This document shows, in pieces, positions 1 to 8,402 of a DNA stretch of 64,000 bases. The notes under the pieces were generated by a model that was not told where the DNA came from, searched no databases, and saw only the letters and a list, made by a program, of their open reading frames with translations. The position numbers and the translations under genes were made by a program. How positions within the stretch are numbered: the stretch's first letter is position 1; each line of letters starts with the position of its first letter. The stretch covers positions 1,674,001-1,738,000 of the forward strand of contig NZ_CP009754.1 in the NCBI RefSeq assembly GCF_000772045.1, given 5' to 3'. Origin of the DNA: Streptomyces sp. CCM_MD2014. GTDB taxonomy: Bacteria > Actinomycetota > Actinomycetes > Streptomycetales > Streptomycetaceae.

Positions 1-105
1 GAGCGGATTGGCTCGGTCAGCACCCGGGCGCGGGAGCGCCTGGCGCGACTGCGTACGCAGAGGGGACAGGACGGGATTCGGGTGGGGGACCATGGACAGG
101 GATGA
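1..105 (+). CDS. C-terminal end of an unidentified upstream gene (partial)
   Basis: The frame is open from the window edge to a TGA at 103-105 and gives 34 residues. They include a basic helical stretch, GSVSTRARERLARLR, which resembles the last helix of a sigma-70 region 4 or similar DNA-binding helix, but the piece is too short to assign. The stop lies inside the beginning of the ATPase gene that starts at 92, so the two are probably translationally coupled and this could be a third member of the defence-like operon. Function unknown. Confidence 0.4.
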   Translation, partial: ERIGSVSTRARERLARLRTQRGQDGIRVGDHGQG

Positions 106-2065
106 CGTGCTGCTGGAGACGCGGATAGCTGAGCGGGCAGCCGTGAGCGTTGAGGATGTACGCGATGCGTTCGCCGCCCACGGCGTTCCCCTGGTGACAC
201 CGCCGGCCCGGTCCCGCACTCTGCGGCTGCACCGGCTGCGCATCGCCGGGCAGCGGACGGGATCGGTCTATCCCGGTCCCTTCGATACATCGCTGCGGTT
301 TTCCGAGGGACTGACCGGACTGGTGGCGTCCAATCTACGGGGCAAGACCTCGGTGCTGGAGCTTGTGACGTGGTGCCTGCGGGGTTCGCCGAGGGACCTG
401 ATGGCCGAAGCGCATTGGTTGCGCGAGGTGGATCTGGACGTCGAGATAGCCGGGCAGGCGGTGGGGATCCGGCTGGATCTGGCCGAGGAGGAGATCACTT
501 CAGCGGTCGTCCTGGCCGGTCCCGCCATCGAGGCCCTGGAGTTGGTGCGCGCTCCGGACGCCGACCACGAGATCATCCCCCTTCTGCGGGCGTTAAGCTC
601 GGCAAGCTTCGCGGAGCAGATGCAGGCGCTGATGATGGACCGCCTGGATCTGCATCCGCTGGTGAACAGCTACAAGCAGACCGGTACGCAGACCCACGGT
701 TGGCCGGTCTACTTCGGGGCGGTCTACCTGCCTGCGGGGCGGGACAAGGCGCTGCTGGGTGAGCACACGATGAGCGGGCTGCCCGGCCGTCTGTTGCAGG
801 TGTTCTTGGATCTGCCCTCCGCAGCCGCGCTCACGCGCGTGAAGACTGCGGCCGATGTGCTCGCGGCCAGACACAAAGCCGCACAGGCGGCGGATACGGA
901 GGCGCGGGGCAAGCGGGACGAGGAGCGCCATCGAATCGCCAAGAACCTGGAGCGGGCCCAGGAGCGCCTGTCCGCCATAGCCGACACTGAGGGCGGCTGG
1001 GAGGAGTCACTGCCCGAGGTGGCTTCCCACGTGGTGCAGTTGGCGCGTGCTGTCGCGGACACGCACGAGACGTGGGATGAGCTGATGCAGGCGCACCGAC
1101 GGGCCCGGGCCCAGCGCCAGCATGACGCGAAGCTCGCCAATGATGTCATCGAGAGTGCCACTGCCCGCCAGCTCTTCCACGGGCTGGATCCCACGGCGTG
1201 TCCGCGCTGCGATCAGGTGATCGCAGCCGATCGCAGGCGCCAGGAGCGCGAGGCTCAGTCTTGTGCGGTGTGCTCACGGCCCGTGACGGGTGACGATAAC
1301 CTTCCCGAAGAGGTCATCGCCGAGGCCAGGCAGCGGCTGCGGGACAGCACCGCCGCGGAGAAGATGGCCAAGGACGCACTGGAGGCGGCAGAGGTCGAGC
1401 TGGACCGGCTGTCGGGCGAGCTCACCTGGGCTCAGGCCCGGCTGCGACGTGCGGAATCCGCAGTGCAGGCGCCGGCCCGCCTCATCGCACGCGAAGAGGT
1501 GCTGCGGCTGGAGGGCGCGCTCAGCGTCTTCCCGGAGCTGCCCGCTTTGGTCATCGACGCAGACGAGACAAAGGCCCTGAAGGTCTTCCGTGCAGCGGCC
1601 AAGGTTTTGGAGAAGGACCACGAGGTGGCAGCCCAGGCGCTCTTTGCCGATCTGAACCGGGAGATCGCTCAGCTCGGCCGACGATTCGGCATCGACGCAC
1701 TGGAATCGGTGAAGATCGACCGTGCCGCCCATCTGGACATCACCAAGGGCGGCGGGCGCACCAAACCCTTCGGCGCCCAGAGCCCCGGCGAGCGACTGCG
1801 GCTGCGAATCGCGGTGGTCATCGCTTTGCTGCGGGTGGGCGCCGCGCACGCCGTTTCGACGCACCCGGGCCTGTTGCTGATCGACAGCCCGAAAGCGGAG
1901 GAGGTCCAGGACCTCGACATCCGCAGGTTGCTGGGAGAGCTGGCCCAATTGGCTTCGGAGAACCATCTGCAGGTGTTGATCACTACCAGGGACTTCGACC
2001 TGGTGCACGACGTACTGCCCGCCGAGAACATCATCGAAGCCCGCGACGGCAAACCACTGTGGTGA
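92..2065 (+). CDS. SMC/Rad50-like ATPase with central double CxxC zinc-hook-like motif
   Basis: 657 aa from the ATG at 92, chosen because GGTGGGGGA lies just upstream and the start overlaps the end of the preceding frame; the frame stays open to position 8. An N-terminal Walker A-like loop (about residues 76-87, NLRGKTS) is followed by long Glu/Arg/Ala-rich helices typical of coiled coil. At the middle sit C370-x2-C373 and C391-x2-C394, like a Rad50 hook or zinc ribbon. The helices then return to an ABC-signature-like SPGERLRLRIA and a Walker B-like LLLID (D598) followed by SPK rather than the usual Glu. This is the layout of RecN/Rad50/SMC-type ATPases used in several anti-phage systems (for example Lamassu LmuB). 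It is followed after 31 bp by a nuclease-domain gene, so the pair probably works as a DNA-sensing ATPase with an effector. The exact family is not recognised. Confidence 0.75.
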   Translation: MDRDDVLLETRIAERAAVSVEDVRDAFAAHGVPLVTPPARSRTLRLHRLRIAGQRTGSVYPGPFDTSLRFSEGLTGLVASNLRGKTSVLELVTWCLRGSPRDLMAEAHWLREVDLDVEIAGQAVGIRLDLAEEEITSAVVLAGPAIEALELVRAPDADHEIIPLLRALSSASFAEQMQALMMDRLDLHPLVNSYKQTGTQTHGWPVYFGAVYLPAGRDKALLGEHTMSGLPGRLLQVFLDLPSAAALTRVKTAADVLAARHKAAQAADTEARGKRDEERHRIAKNLERAQERLSAIADTEGGWEESLPEVASHVVQLARAVADTHETWDELMQAHRRARAQRQHDAKLANDVIESATARQLFHGLDPTACPRCDQVIAADRRRQEREAQSCAVCSRPVTGDDNLPEEVIAEARQRLRDSTAAEKMAKDALEAAEVELDRLSGELTWAQARLRRAESAVQAPARLIAREEVLRLEGALSVFPELPALVIDADETKALKVFRAAAKVLEKDHEVAAQALFADLNREIAQLGRRFGIDALESVKIDRAAHLDITKGGGRTKPFGAQSPGERLRLRIAVVIALLRVGAAHAVSTHPGLLLIDSPKAEEVQDLDIRRLLGELAQLASENHLQVLITTRDFDLVHDVLPAENIIEARDGKPLW

Positions 2066-2096
2066 AGGCTTCACACTGGCGGAAGGGGGATGGAGC

Positions 2097-4169
2097 ATGA
2101 CACTGCTCGCCGAGCGCCTCAGCGCCCTGGCCACCGCCGGGCACGCCTTCATCACATTTGAGGACCTCGGCCTGCCGGCCGAGACGCTGCACGAGCAGGT
2201 GCGAACCGTCGCGGCCGGCCCGCTGGCCCCGCTCCTGGCCGAGGCCGTTGCCCACGCCTGCGATGCTGCGGACGCGGCCTGGACTCAGGCCGCTGCCGCC
2301 TTTCCCACTGGGCTCGCACAGCAGAGCAGCGTCCTGGCCCTCACCTCGTCGCTGGAGACTTTGCTTGGCAGCACCGCCGCCGTCAAGGCGCTGGCGAAGC
2401 CCCTCAACGGGGCACTTCTGGATGGTCTTGCCGAGCAGGTCGACCGCGGTCCACTGCTGGCTGCTGCACGGCTGGAAGGCGCGGTCAGGCTCGCCGCCTG
2501 CGAAGCGGTCCGCCCCTACCAGGTATGGGAGGTTCTGGAAGAACTGCCCGTGCAGGGGCCGGAAGACTTCCTGGAGCGTCTCCCGCGCATCCTGGGCGTT
2601 GTCCTGGACTGCTGGGCGCAGCAGGAAGCCCGCGTCTCGGCCGCAGCGCGCGGACTGCTGCAGCATCTGTCCGTCGACGAGGTGGCCGATGTCGACGCGC
2701 TGTTCGAACTGGGGTGTGACCGCTTACGCACCGCGCTGTCCGCCACCGACCTGACTGAGGTCAGCAGGCAGGTCGTGGAAGCCCGCTCGCTGTTCGCAGC
2801 AGCCGAGGCCGCCGAGGAAGCCCGCGATGACGCTGCCGCCTACCTGGCCGCGTGCGATGCCCTCCTGGGTTTCACCGCGCACGACACCGCCCGGATTACA
2901 CAGGCCGCCGACCGTATCGAACAGGCACTGGAGCGTCGCCGGGCATGGCTGCACGGCACGCACCAGCCTGCTTGGCTCCAGCCGCGGCAGTCGGCCGAAG
3001 TCGCTTGGTCCCACCTTCTAGTCCAGTTGAAGGCTGCGGCGGAACTCTTCGCCGCCGAAGTATGGATGGACTCCTGGCACGCCGTGGACGCAGTCCTCAC
3101 CGCCTACCGCGCCGCCCGCACCATCCAACCGCTTGGAGAGGGAAGTGACGCCCCCGGTCTGGCCGTCCTGGTGGAGCCCGCTGTCGAGGATGGCTTCCTG
3201 CGCAAGGAAGCGTTCCTCAGCGCACTGAGGCATGCCGCTGCGCGGCCGCAGGACTTCCCCGGTTGCCACTTCGACACCGACGCCGCGACCGCTGTCCTCG
3301 CCCGGCTCGACGCCCGGGAAGCCCGTAGCCCATCCGTCGGTGACTCAAGCGACGCAGACGACGAGGACTCAGACGCCCGAGCCGCGGACGAACGCTTGCA
3401 CCGCATCGCGCCTACCGTGGCTCGCCGACTCCCGGCGAAGGAGGCTCTGCACCTGGCTGGGCTGTCTGACACCACTCTTGCGGCCGTCGAGGGCATTGCC
3501 TACGACAGTGACCTCGCACGCCTCAAAGCCGACGACCCGGTCATCATGCCCTTGCTCGACGGTTTCCTGACACTCCTGTCCCAGCATGAGCAGTTCGCCG
3601 GACAAGTCCGGCAGACGTTCAGCGCTCTGCTCACCCAAACCCTGCTGTTCCTCAAATCCCGTACCGATCTGGAACGCACGCACATCTTCGGCGCTGGAAA
3701 GCGAGACGACCCGCCCTACGACTACCGTCGCAAACCGGAAAAGGGCCAGCGGGACGCCAACGAAGGGGACCTGCAACGCGACTTCCACCAATGGCTGCTC
3801 ACCGGCCCCTTGCACAACGTCGTTCAGGTAGAGACGAACAATGTCGGCATGGGACGCGCCGACGTCATGGTCCATTTCGGCCCCCTGCGCTATCTCACTG
3901 AGATGAAGCAAGACAGCGACAGCAACAGCCGCACCCACATCGAAGGTAGATACCTCACTCAGGAAGCCGAATACACCAACACCAACGCACCCTTCGGCCA
4001 GCTCCTCGTCCTGGACCTCACGCCGAAGACCACCAGCAGCGGAACGCTGCGCATCAATGAACTGGCGTGGCTGGCCACCCACCGTCCCCGCGACGCCACC
4101 ATCGACCGTTGCATACTGGCCGGCATCGTCACTGGTAACCGCATCACCCCCTCCGCCTACTCCCGCTAG
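2097..4169 (+). CDS. Large helical protein with C-terminal PD-(D/E)XK nuclease-like domain
   Basis: 690 aa. The start has a strong purine-rich RBS (GGAAGGGGGATGGAG). Roughly residues 1-530 are Ala/Leu/Glu-rich and predicted helical, with an acidic low-complexity patch near residues 410-430 (DSSDADDEDSD), and no recognised domain. The last 150 residues carry the only clear signature: E579 (QVETNNVG), D589 in GRADVMVHF, and E602-M-K604 in YLTEMKQD. That is the E...D...ExK pattern of PD-(D/E)XK nucleases, with a conserved-looking GRAD before it. It follows the SMC-like ATPase on the same strand with 31 bp between, so they are almost certainly one operon. By analogy with other ATPase/nuclease pairs it would be the DNA-cleaving effector of a defence or DNA-quality system; that role is inference. 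It could instead be a repair nuclease. Confidence 0.72.
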   Translation: MTLLAERLSALATAGHAFITFEDLGLPAETLHEQVRTVAAGPLAPLLAEAVAHACDAADAAWTQAAAAFPTGLAQQSSVLALTSSLETLLGSTAAVKALAKPLNGALLDGLAEQVDRGPLLAAARLEGAVRLAACEAVRPYQVWEVLEELPVQGPEDFLERLPRILGVVLDCWAQQEARVSAAARGLLQHLSVDEVADVDALFELGCDRLRTALSATDLTEVSRQVVEARSLFAAAEAAEEARDDAAAYLAACDALLGFTAHDTARITQAADRIEQALERRRAWLHGTHQPAWLQPRQSAEVAWSHLLVQLKAAAELFAAEVWMDSWHAVDAVLTAYRAARTIQPLGEGSDAPGLAVLVEPAVEDGFLRKEAFLSALRHAAARPQDFPGCHFDTDAATAVLARLDAREARSPSVGDSSDADDEDSDARAADERLHRIAPTVARRLPAKEALHLAGLSDTTLAAVEGIAYDSDLARLKADDPVIMPLLDGFLTLLSQHEQFAGQVRQTFSALLTQTLLFLKSRTDLERTHIFGAGKRDDPPYDYRRKPEKGQRDANEGDLQRDFHQWLLTGPLHNVVQVETNNVGMGRADVMVHFGPLRYLTEMKQDSDSNSRTHIEGRYLTQEAEYTNTNAPFGQLLVLDLTPKTTSSGTLRINELAWLATHRPRDATIDRCILAGIVTGNRITPSAYSR

Positions 4170-4314
4170 ACCAGCCATGGGCTTGCCTTGAATCTGCACC
4201 CCCACCCAGGAGACCGGCAAAGCGGTGGGCGCGCCACAGAGGGAGCGTCCTTCCCATCGCTGCGAGTACTCGCTGACTTCGGCTGCCGCCAGAGGGGCCC
4301 TCTACGAAGAGCGA

Positions 4315-4363
4315 GGCAACATAGCCCCGAATCGCCGGTTAGCCAAACCGGCAATGACGCGGA
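4315..4363 (+). repeat. 49-bp repeat, copy 1 (with internal hairpin)
   Basis: This 49-bp segment matches 37535-37583 with only two differences, same orientation; weaker similarity continues about 15 bp further right. Inside it is a stem-loop, GCCGGTT-AGCCA-AACCGGC (4334-4352). Copy 1 lies 145 bp after the nuclease gene, copy 2 lies 276 bp after the ietS gene, so each follows a two-gene defence-like operon. Read on the minus strand both encode the same peptide string AGLANRRFGAMLPR, with one synonymous change, so it may be a fragment of a coding element. Candidate roles: recombination or attachment sequence, shared terminator, or remnant of a mobile element. Confidence 0.8.
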
Positions 4364-4474
4364 GTATTGACGGTTGCCCCCGCTCACCTGTGCGTGCGAC
4401 GTCCGTAGGCCCGGGTTGATTTCCCACCCATTTGTGACCGGCGACGACAGACGGCCTCCTGACCCGCTCAGGAG

Positions 4475-5221
4475 ACCAGCCGTCCGTCGCCGTGATCACC
4501 CTGACCGGCCTGGACCCGAGTCGCCTACCCACCTGGAGGAGCTCTACGAGAGCCTCCGCACCCAAGAGGGCGTCTCCCTGGAATGGATCATCGCCCCGAC
4601 GGGCCGAAGGCTGACCCGGACCTCATACCCCGGGGTATCACGAAGGACCGTCGGGTCACCGCGGTTGCCCGCCCAGGGGCCCGGCCCTGCCCCTGCCCGC
4701 AACACCACGTTGAACTACGTCAGCGCCCCGCGCGTCGCGTTCGTCAACGATGACGACCGAAACCCGCCTTTCTCGCTGGCCATACGCAACGAGCACGCCA
4801 TCACCACCGGTCTGCGCTGGGTCGCAGGTCGGTCGGCCGGCTGGGATCCCGTCTCCGGGAGTCTGAGGACCTGAATGTGCCCGACTCCCGTCGGACGTCA
4901 CGCGCCGGGAGCCGTCTGGACGCATCGGGCGGACCCCGAGGACAGGGCCACTGCATGTTGCTGACCGACACACGCCTCGCCCAGGCCGTCGACCACGGTG
5001 GTCTTCACAAGGCGTTCCTGATGGGTGTCTGCGCGCGAGCGGCCGGCGAACTGCTCAGCGACGTCGTGTATCACCGAAGGGTCCACGAAGGGCAGTGGAC
5101 GGCCGACGACACCTACCGTGACCAGGTCGAGTTCGATGCGCGCCGACACGCGTGGTTGAAGGGGTGGGCGGAGCGCGAGCTTCAGGCCGAGGCGCCGCTC
5201 CTCGGTTCGGCGGGTCGGTAG
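4475..5221 (+). pseudogene. Family 2 glycosyltransferase, frameshifted remnant
   Basis: Pieces of one protein can be read in alternating frames: PSVAVITLT, then THLEELYESLRTQEG and WIIAPTG, then DPDLIPRGIT in another frame, then ARNTTLNYVSAPRVAFVNDD and WVAGRSAGWDPV, a stop at 4872, and finally AAGELLSDVVYHRRVHEGQW with FDARRHAWLKG. In order these match the layout of Streptomyces GT-A (family 2) glycosyltransferases, including the NDDD metal-binding motif. At least three frame changes and one internal stop make it non-functional. It begins about 110 bp after repeat copy 1 and looks like a resident gene decaying next to the inserted material. Confidence 0.65.
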
Positions 5222-5227
5222 GTCGAG

Positions 5228-5250
5228 ATCCCGGGACAGCAGTCCGGGAT
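5228..5250. terminator. Hairpin between convergent units
   Basis: ATCCCGG and CCGGGAT form a 7-bp stem with a 9-nt loop, placed between the end of the glycosyltransferase remnant (+) and the stop of the BASS carrier gene (-). It would serve the minus-strand operon as a terminator. There is no U-tract. Confidence 0.45.
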
Positions 5251-5272
5251 GCCTGCTGCTGCGGGCGGTTCG

Positions 5273-6280
5273 TCAGCGTGCGGCGGGCTCGGCTGCAACG
5301 GGCTCGCGGGCGGGGACGAGACGGGGAACGAGGCGGACGTAGGCGACCATGCCGAGGACTTCGACGAGGGTCTGTGTGACTACGACGACCGCGGCGGCCT
5401 CCAATCCGGCGGGCAGCGCGAGGGCCAGGGGGAGAACGACGAGGGAGTTGCGGGTCGCGCCGGTGAACACGATCGCCCGTCCGCCGGGGGCGTCGAGTCG
5501 GAAGAGTCGAGCGACGGCCTTCCCGGCGAACGCCATGACGACGAGGAACGCGGCGTAGAAGGGGATGACGGCGGCGACGTCGGTGAGGCTGTCGCCGAGC
5601 TTGGGAACCTGGGAGGCGACCACGGTGATCAGGGTCGCGGCCATCAGCGGCACCATCGTCGTGGTCGCCGCGTCGGAGACCTTCTGGCCGACCGGGCGGC
5701 GTGCGGCCCACGCCTGCAGCGTCCAGGCCAGCACGAGGGGGACGACGATCAGGACCAGGAAGGCTTCGACGAACGGGCCGATCTCGACGATGTCGGCCAG
5801 GTCGGAGCCCATGAACAGGTACAGGAAGCCGGGCAGCAGCAGCATCTGCGTGACCAGGAGGAGCGGGGTGGCAGCGAGCAGGCGGCGACTGGAGCCTCCG
5901 GCAAGGCCGGAGAAGACGATCACGTAGTCGACGCACGGGCACAACAGCACCAGCAGGACCCCGACGCGTACGGCCTGGTCGGCGGGCAGGAACGTGAACA
6001 ACGCCGCGACGATGAGCGGCACCACCACGAAGTTCACCACCAGGGCGGCGGACAGGAACCGGCCGTCGCGCAGCGAGCGCAGCAGTTCGGCGGCCGGGAC
6101 CTGGAGGAAGGTGACGACCAGCAGCGCGCCGAGGACCGGGTTGATCGCGTGTTCCAGGCCGGGGCCCGCGGCCGGGGCCAGCCAGCCGAGCAGTCCTCCG
6201 GCGGCCATCGCCGCGAGGTAGATCGCGACCTGGTGGTGTTCCATCCGCTCGACCAGGCCCTGCGGTCCCTGCTGCGACAC
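5273..6280 (-). CDS. Bile acid:sodium symporter / arsenic-resistance-type carrier
   Basis: 335 aa from a GTG at 6280, chosen because AAGGGAG lies 8 bases upstream; an in-frame start at 6340 lacks an RBS. Nine to ten hydrophobic segments run through the protein, with CPCVDYVIVFSGLAGG in the middle in the position of the conserved Cys-containing helix of the BASS/ACR3 superfamily, and a late FTGATRNSLVVLPLALALP segment typical of this fold. Such proteins are annotated as arsenic resistance protein in actinomycetes and probably export an oxyanion or metalloid. It lies about 100 bp downstream of a small CC-motif membrane protein and a MerR regulator on the same strand, so it is probably the last gene of a MerR-controlled metal operon. 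Substrate not determinable from sequence. Confidence 0.8.
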   Translation of the reverse strand: MSQQGPQGLVERMEHHQVAIYLAAMAAGGLLGWLAPAAGPGLEHAINPVLGALLVVTFLQVPAAELLRSLRDGRFLSAALVVNFVVVPLIVAALFTFLPADQAVRVGVLLVLLCPCVDYVIVFSGLAGGSSRRLLAATPLLLVTQMLLLPGFLYLFMGSDLADIVEIGPFVEAFLVLIVVPLVLAWTLQAWAARRPVGQKVSDAATTTMVPLMAATLITVVASQVPKLGDSLTDVAAVIPFYAAFLVVMAFAGKAVARLFRLDAPGGRAIVFTGATRNSLVVLPLALALPAGLEAAAVVVVTQTLVEVLGMVAYVRLVPRLVPAREPVAAEPAAR

Positions 6281-6381
6281 TCTGACTGCTCCCTTGAAAC
6301 TCGTACCGGCCGCCGGTGGCGGCCACTGGCTCATCCTCACAGGTCACGCCGTCGGCCCGGCCACCGGCCAGGGGCCTTACG

Positions 6382-6693
6382 TCAGCGCGGCGCCGCGCTG
6401 TCCCTCGGCGGGGCCCCGACGGTGGGCATGCCCAGGTCGGCCGGCGCCGGGGTGGTGCGGCAGGCATCCCGCTTCCGGCGCCGCCGTACGACGGCGAAAC
6501 CCACGGCCGCCGCTACTGCCAGCACAGCAAGCACTGGCATCCACAGGGCGCCGATCACGGAGGTGACGCCGATGCCGCCGAGCACGGCCAGCAGGGGGCC
6601 CGCGCAGCAGACCGCACAGGCGGCGACGGCCGCTGCCCCCGTACCGAGGACGCCCCAGGGGCCGGACGAGCGGGAGGACGGCGTGGTGGTCAT
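6382..6693 (-). CDS. Small membrane protein with CC-x-GP motif (MerT/MerF-like)
   Basis: 103 aa; the ATG at 6693 overlaps the TGA of the MerR gene (ATGA), so the two are coupled. Residues about 13-70 form two membrane helices; the first carries AVCCAGPLLA, a vicinal cysteine pair followed by proline as in MerT/MerF-type mercury transport proteins. A basic cluster RRRRKRD and a third Cys follow, then a Pro-rich tail. Probably a metal(loid)-handling membrane protein of the MerR operon. Overall sequence is not recognised as MerT itself. Confidence 0.7.
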   Translation of the reverse strand: MTTTPSSRSSGPWGVLGTGAAAVAACAVCCAGPLLAVLGGIGVTSVIGALWMPVLAVLAVAAAVGFAVVRRRRKRDACRTTPAPADLGMPTVGAPPRDSAAPR

Positions 6694-7469
6694 GCGGGGA
6701 CTCCGAACAGGTCGGCCAGCATCGCGGCGGCGCTCTCGGGCGCGCGCACGTCCAGCTGGAGGGCGGCGGGGGTCAGGTGCAGGGTGAAGTCGAAGAACGC
6801 ACAGCAGTCCTGCTCGGCCGCGGCCAACGCCGCGATTTGTCCGGCGAGGTCGGCGTCCGGTGGGAAGGACAGTCGCACCCCGTCCTCGATGTCCTCGCGC
6901 TGTTCGGTCTTCGCGACCAGGGTCCGCCACTGCTCGGTGCGCTCGCCCAGCTCGGCGCCGCCCAGCGTGCAGGCCACCGGGGCATCCCGCCACGCCTCGT
7001 CTGCCGGTCCGGGTGCGGGGCGGGTGGGTGAGAGGGTCACCGGCACGGGCCCGGCCGCCGGGGCCGTGGTCGTGGTGCAGCCGCAGTCCGGTCCGCATGC
7101 GCCCTCCGGTGCCGGCCCGGACAGGGCGGTATGGACGTCTGCCAGGCGGGCGGAGAAGGCCCGCAGCTCGGCGACCCTGCCGTCGGTGTCCTGGATCCGG
7201 CTCGCGATCAGTGGCAGCATCCGGGCCCGTACCGAGGCGCAAACTCCTTCTTCCCGGACGTCCAACAGGTCGCGGATCTCCTCCAGGGCCAGGCCCAGGA
7301 GCTTGGCCGAGGAGATGAAGGACAGCCGCTCCACCGCGTCCTCCCCGTAGATGCGGTAACCCGAAGGAGTCCGCTCGGCCGGCAGCAGCCCGGCGTCCTC
7401 GTAGAAGCGCAGCGTGGTGGCGGGAACACCGCAGCGTTCCGCCAGCTGCGAGATCCGGTAGGTCCTCAT
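6690..7469 (-). CDS. MerR-family metal-responsive regulator with C-terminal Cys domain
   Basis: 259 aa from ATG at 7469 (MRTYRISQLAERCGV). Residues 1-70 are the winged HTH of MerR proteins (TTLRFYEDAGLLPAERTPSGYRIY), followed by the dimerisation helix. A Cys-rich stretch CGPDCGC near residue 130 and a C-terminal domain with AAEQDCCAFFDF near residue 220 add likely metal-binding cysteines. The latter domain is often found in mercury/heavy-metal MerR proteins of actinomycetes. The reading frame is open far upstream to 8294, but a MerR-type palindromic operator lies just before this ATG (7484-7505), so the upstream portion belongs to another, broken gene. Likely autoregulated and driving the two genes downstream. 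Confidence 0.85.
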   Translation of the reverse strand: MRTYRISQLAERCGVPATTLRFYEDAGLLPAERTPSGYRIYGEDAVERLSFISSAKLLGLALEEIRDLLDVREEGVCASVRARMLPLIASRIQDTDGRVAELRAFSARLADVHTALSGPAPEGACGPDCGCTTTTAPAAGPVPVTLSPTRPAPGPADEAWRDAPVACTLGGAELGERTEQWRTLVAKTEQREDIEDGVRLSFPPDADLAGQIAALAAAEQDCCAFFDFTLHLTPAALQLDVRAPESAAAMLADLFGVPA

Positions 7470-7483
7470 GCCCTCGACGGTAA

Positions 7484-7505
7484 ACCTTCGACCCGGCTTG
7501 AAGGT
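7484..7505 (-). promoter_or_regulatory. MerR-type operator/promoter
   Basis: ACCTTC-N10-GAAGGT is a perfect dyad. On the minus strand TTGACC (-35) overlaps one arm and TTTACC/TACCGT (-10) follows after an 18-20 bp spacer, the lengthened spacing typical of MerR-activated promoters. It sits 15 bp before the merR ATG. Confidence 0.7.
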
Positions 7506-7593
7506 CAAGCCGTCCGGTCCCCCGTCTGCTCGGACAGCAGGGGTGGCTCGGTGCCGCGACGGGTCAGCTGCAGGAGCCGAACGGGGCCGAGGT

Positions 7594-8066
7594 CTACGTG
7601 GGCAGCCGCCGCACGGTGCCGCCTTCGAGCTGTCGGCGTAGCCGCTCCAGATCTCCCCGGCCCACGACACGTCGCCCAGGCCGAGATAGGCGATGCCGAC
7701 AGGCACGATGCCGCAGTAGGCGGCGAACAGGAGTCGGTGCGCGGCCAGGGTGATAGGCGTCGGATACAGGGCGTCCTTGAGCTGCCGCACATGCACCGTC
7801 GCCAACTTGTTCGCCGGTGAGCACCCCGCCGGCAGGCCGAACTCCTCGGCGCCTTCCCGTACCAAGAGCCAGGCGACGTTCTCCCGGGACAGTCCACCGT
7901 CGGCCGGGTGGCAGTCGGCGGCAGCCAGGTTCCTCGCCTCCCGGTGCACTGACCATGCCTGAGCCACCACCGATCGCAGCGCATCCAGCAACCGCTGCCA
8001 CTCGCCCTCGGTGCAGGGCTGGATCGGGGTGGACTTCGGGACGTCCGCACGCGGCTCCGCCTTCAT
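7594..8066 (-). pseudogene. Conserved hypothetical gene with a frameshift near its 3' end
   Basis: From ATG at 8066 (MKAEPRADVPK) the frame gives a globular-looking protein (WQRLLDALRSVV, AANKLATVHVRQLKD-like helices, YCGIVPVGIAYLGLGD). After SWAG the frame continues without a stop straight into the MerR gene, whereas the alternative frame gives a natural ending, DLERLRRQLEGGTVRRLPT, and a stop at 7594. This implies a one- or two-base indel near 7650. Either the gene is broken or the sequence carries an error. Function unknown. Confidence 0.5.
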
Positions 8067-8161
8067 CGCCCCGGCACCTCTCATCCTGGCGGCTCCTCGA
8101 AGCCTGAACACGCGTGCCGAAGCAGGCGCCCTCGCCCGCCGTTGCCCCTCCTGGCGCAGCG

Positions 8162-8194
8162 CACCGGCGGAAGCCGCCGAGGCTTCCGCCGGTG
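8162..8194. terminator. Strong 14-bp hairpin
   Basis: CACCGGCGGAAGCC pairs perfectly with GGCTTCCGCCGGTG across a 5-nt loop (GCCGA). It lies about 210 bp downstream of the MFS gene on the minus strand and upstream of the hypothetical gene, so it probably ends the PLP-enzyme/MFS operon. Confidence 0.7.
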
Positions 8195-8402
8195 TGGTGT
8201 GGGGAGGGATCGTCCAGACCGACAATGCCCCTGGAGGGCTGCGAATGGCTGGCCACGCGGTCACCTTCCAGGCCCACCCGTATACCCCGCCCAATACAGA
8301 GCGTGAGTATTTGTGCCGACCAGCACAGCTCCTGCCTCACTCACGCGAGAAGCCTCTTCGCCGATACTCGTCGGCCATCGGATCGCGCTTCGCGCCGTCG
8401 TC

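Noticed and set aside
4625..4638. Perfect CsoR-like palindrome ATACCCCGGGGTAT
   Set aside because: It lies inside the glycosyltransferase remnant where it encodes the ordinary IPRGI segment, and no copper gene starts nearby.
5055..6467. 470-aa minus-strand ORF overlapping the BASS carrier
   Set aside because: Arg/Pro/Gly-rich alternative frame of the true gene with no domain features.
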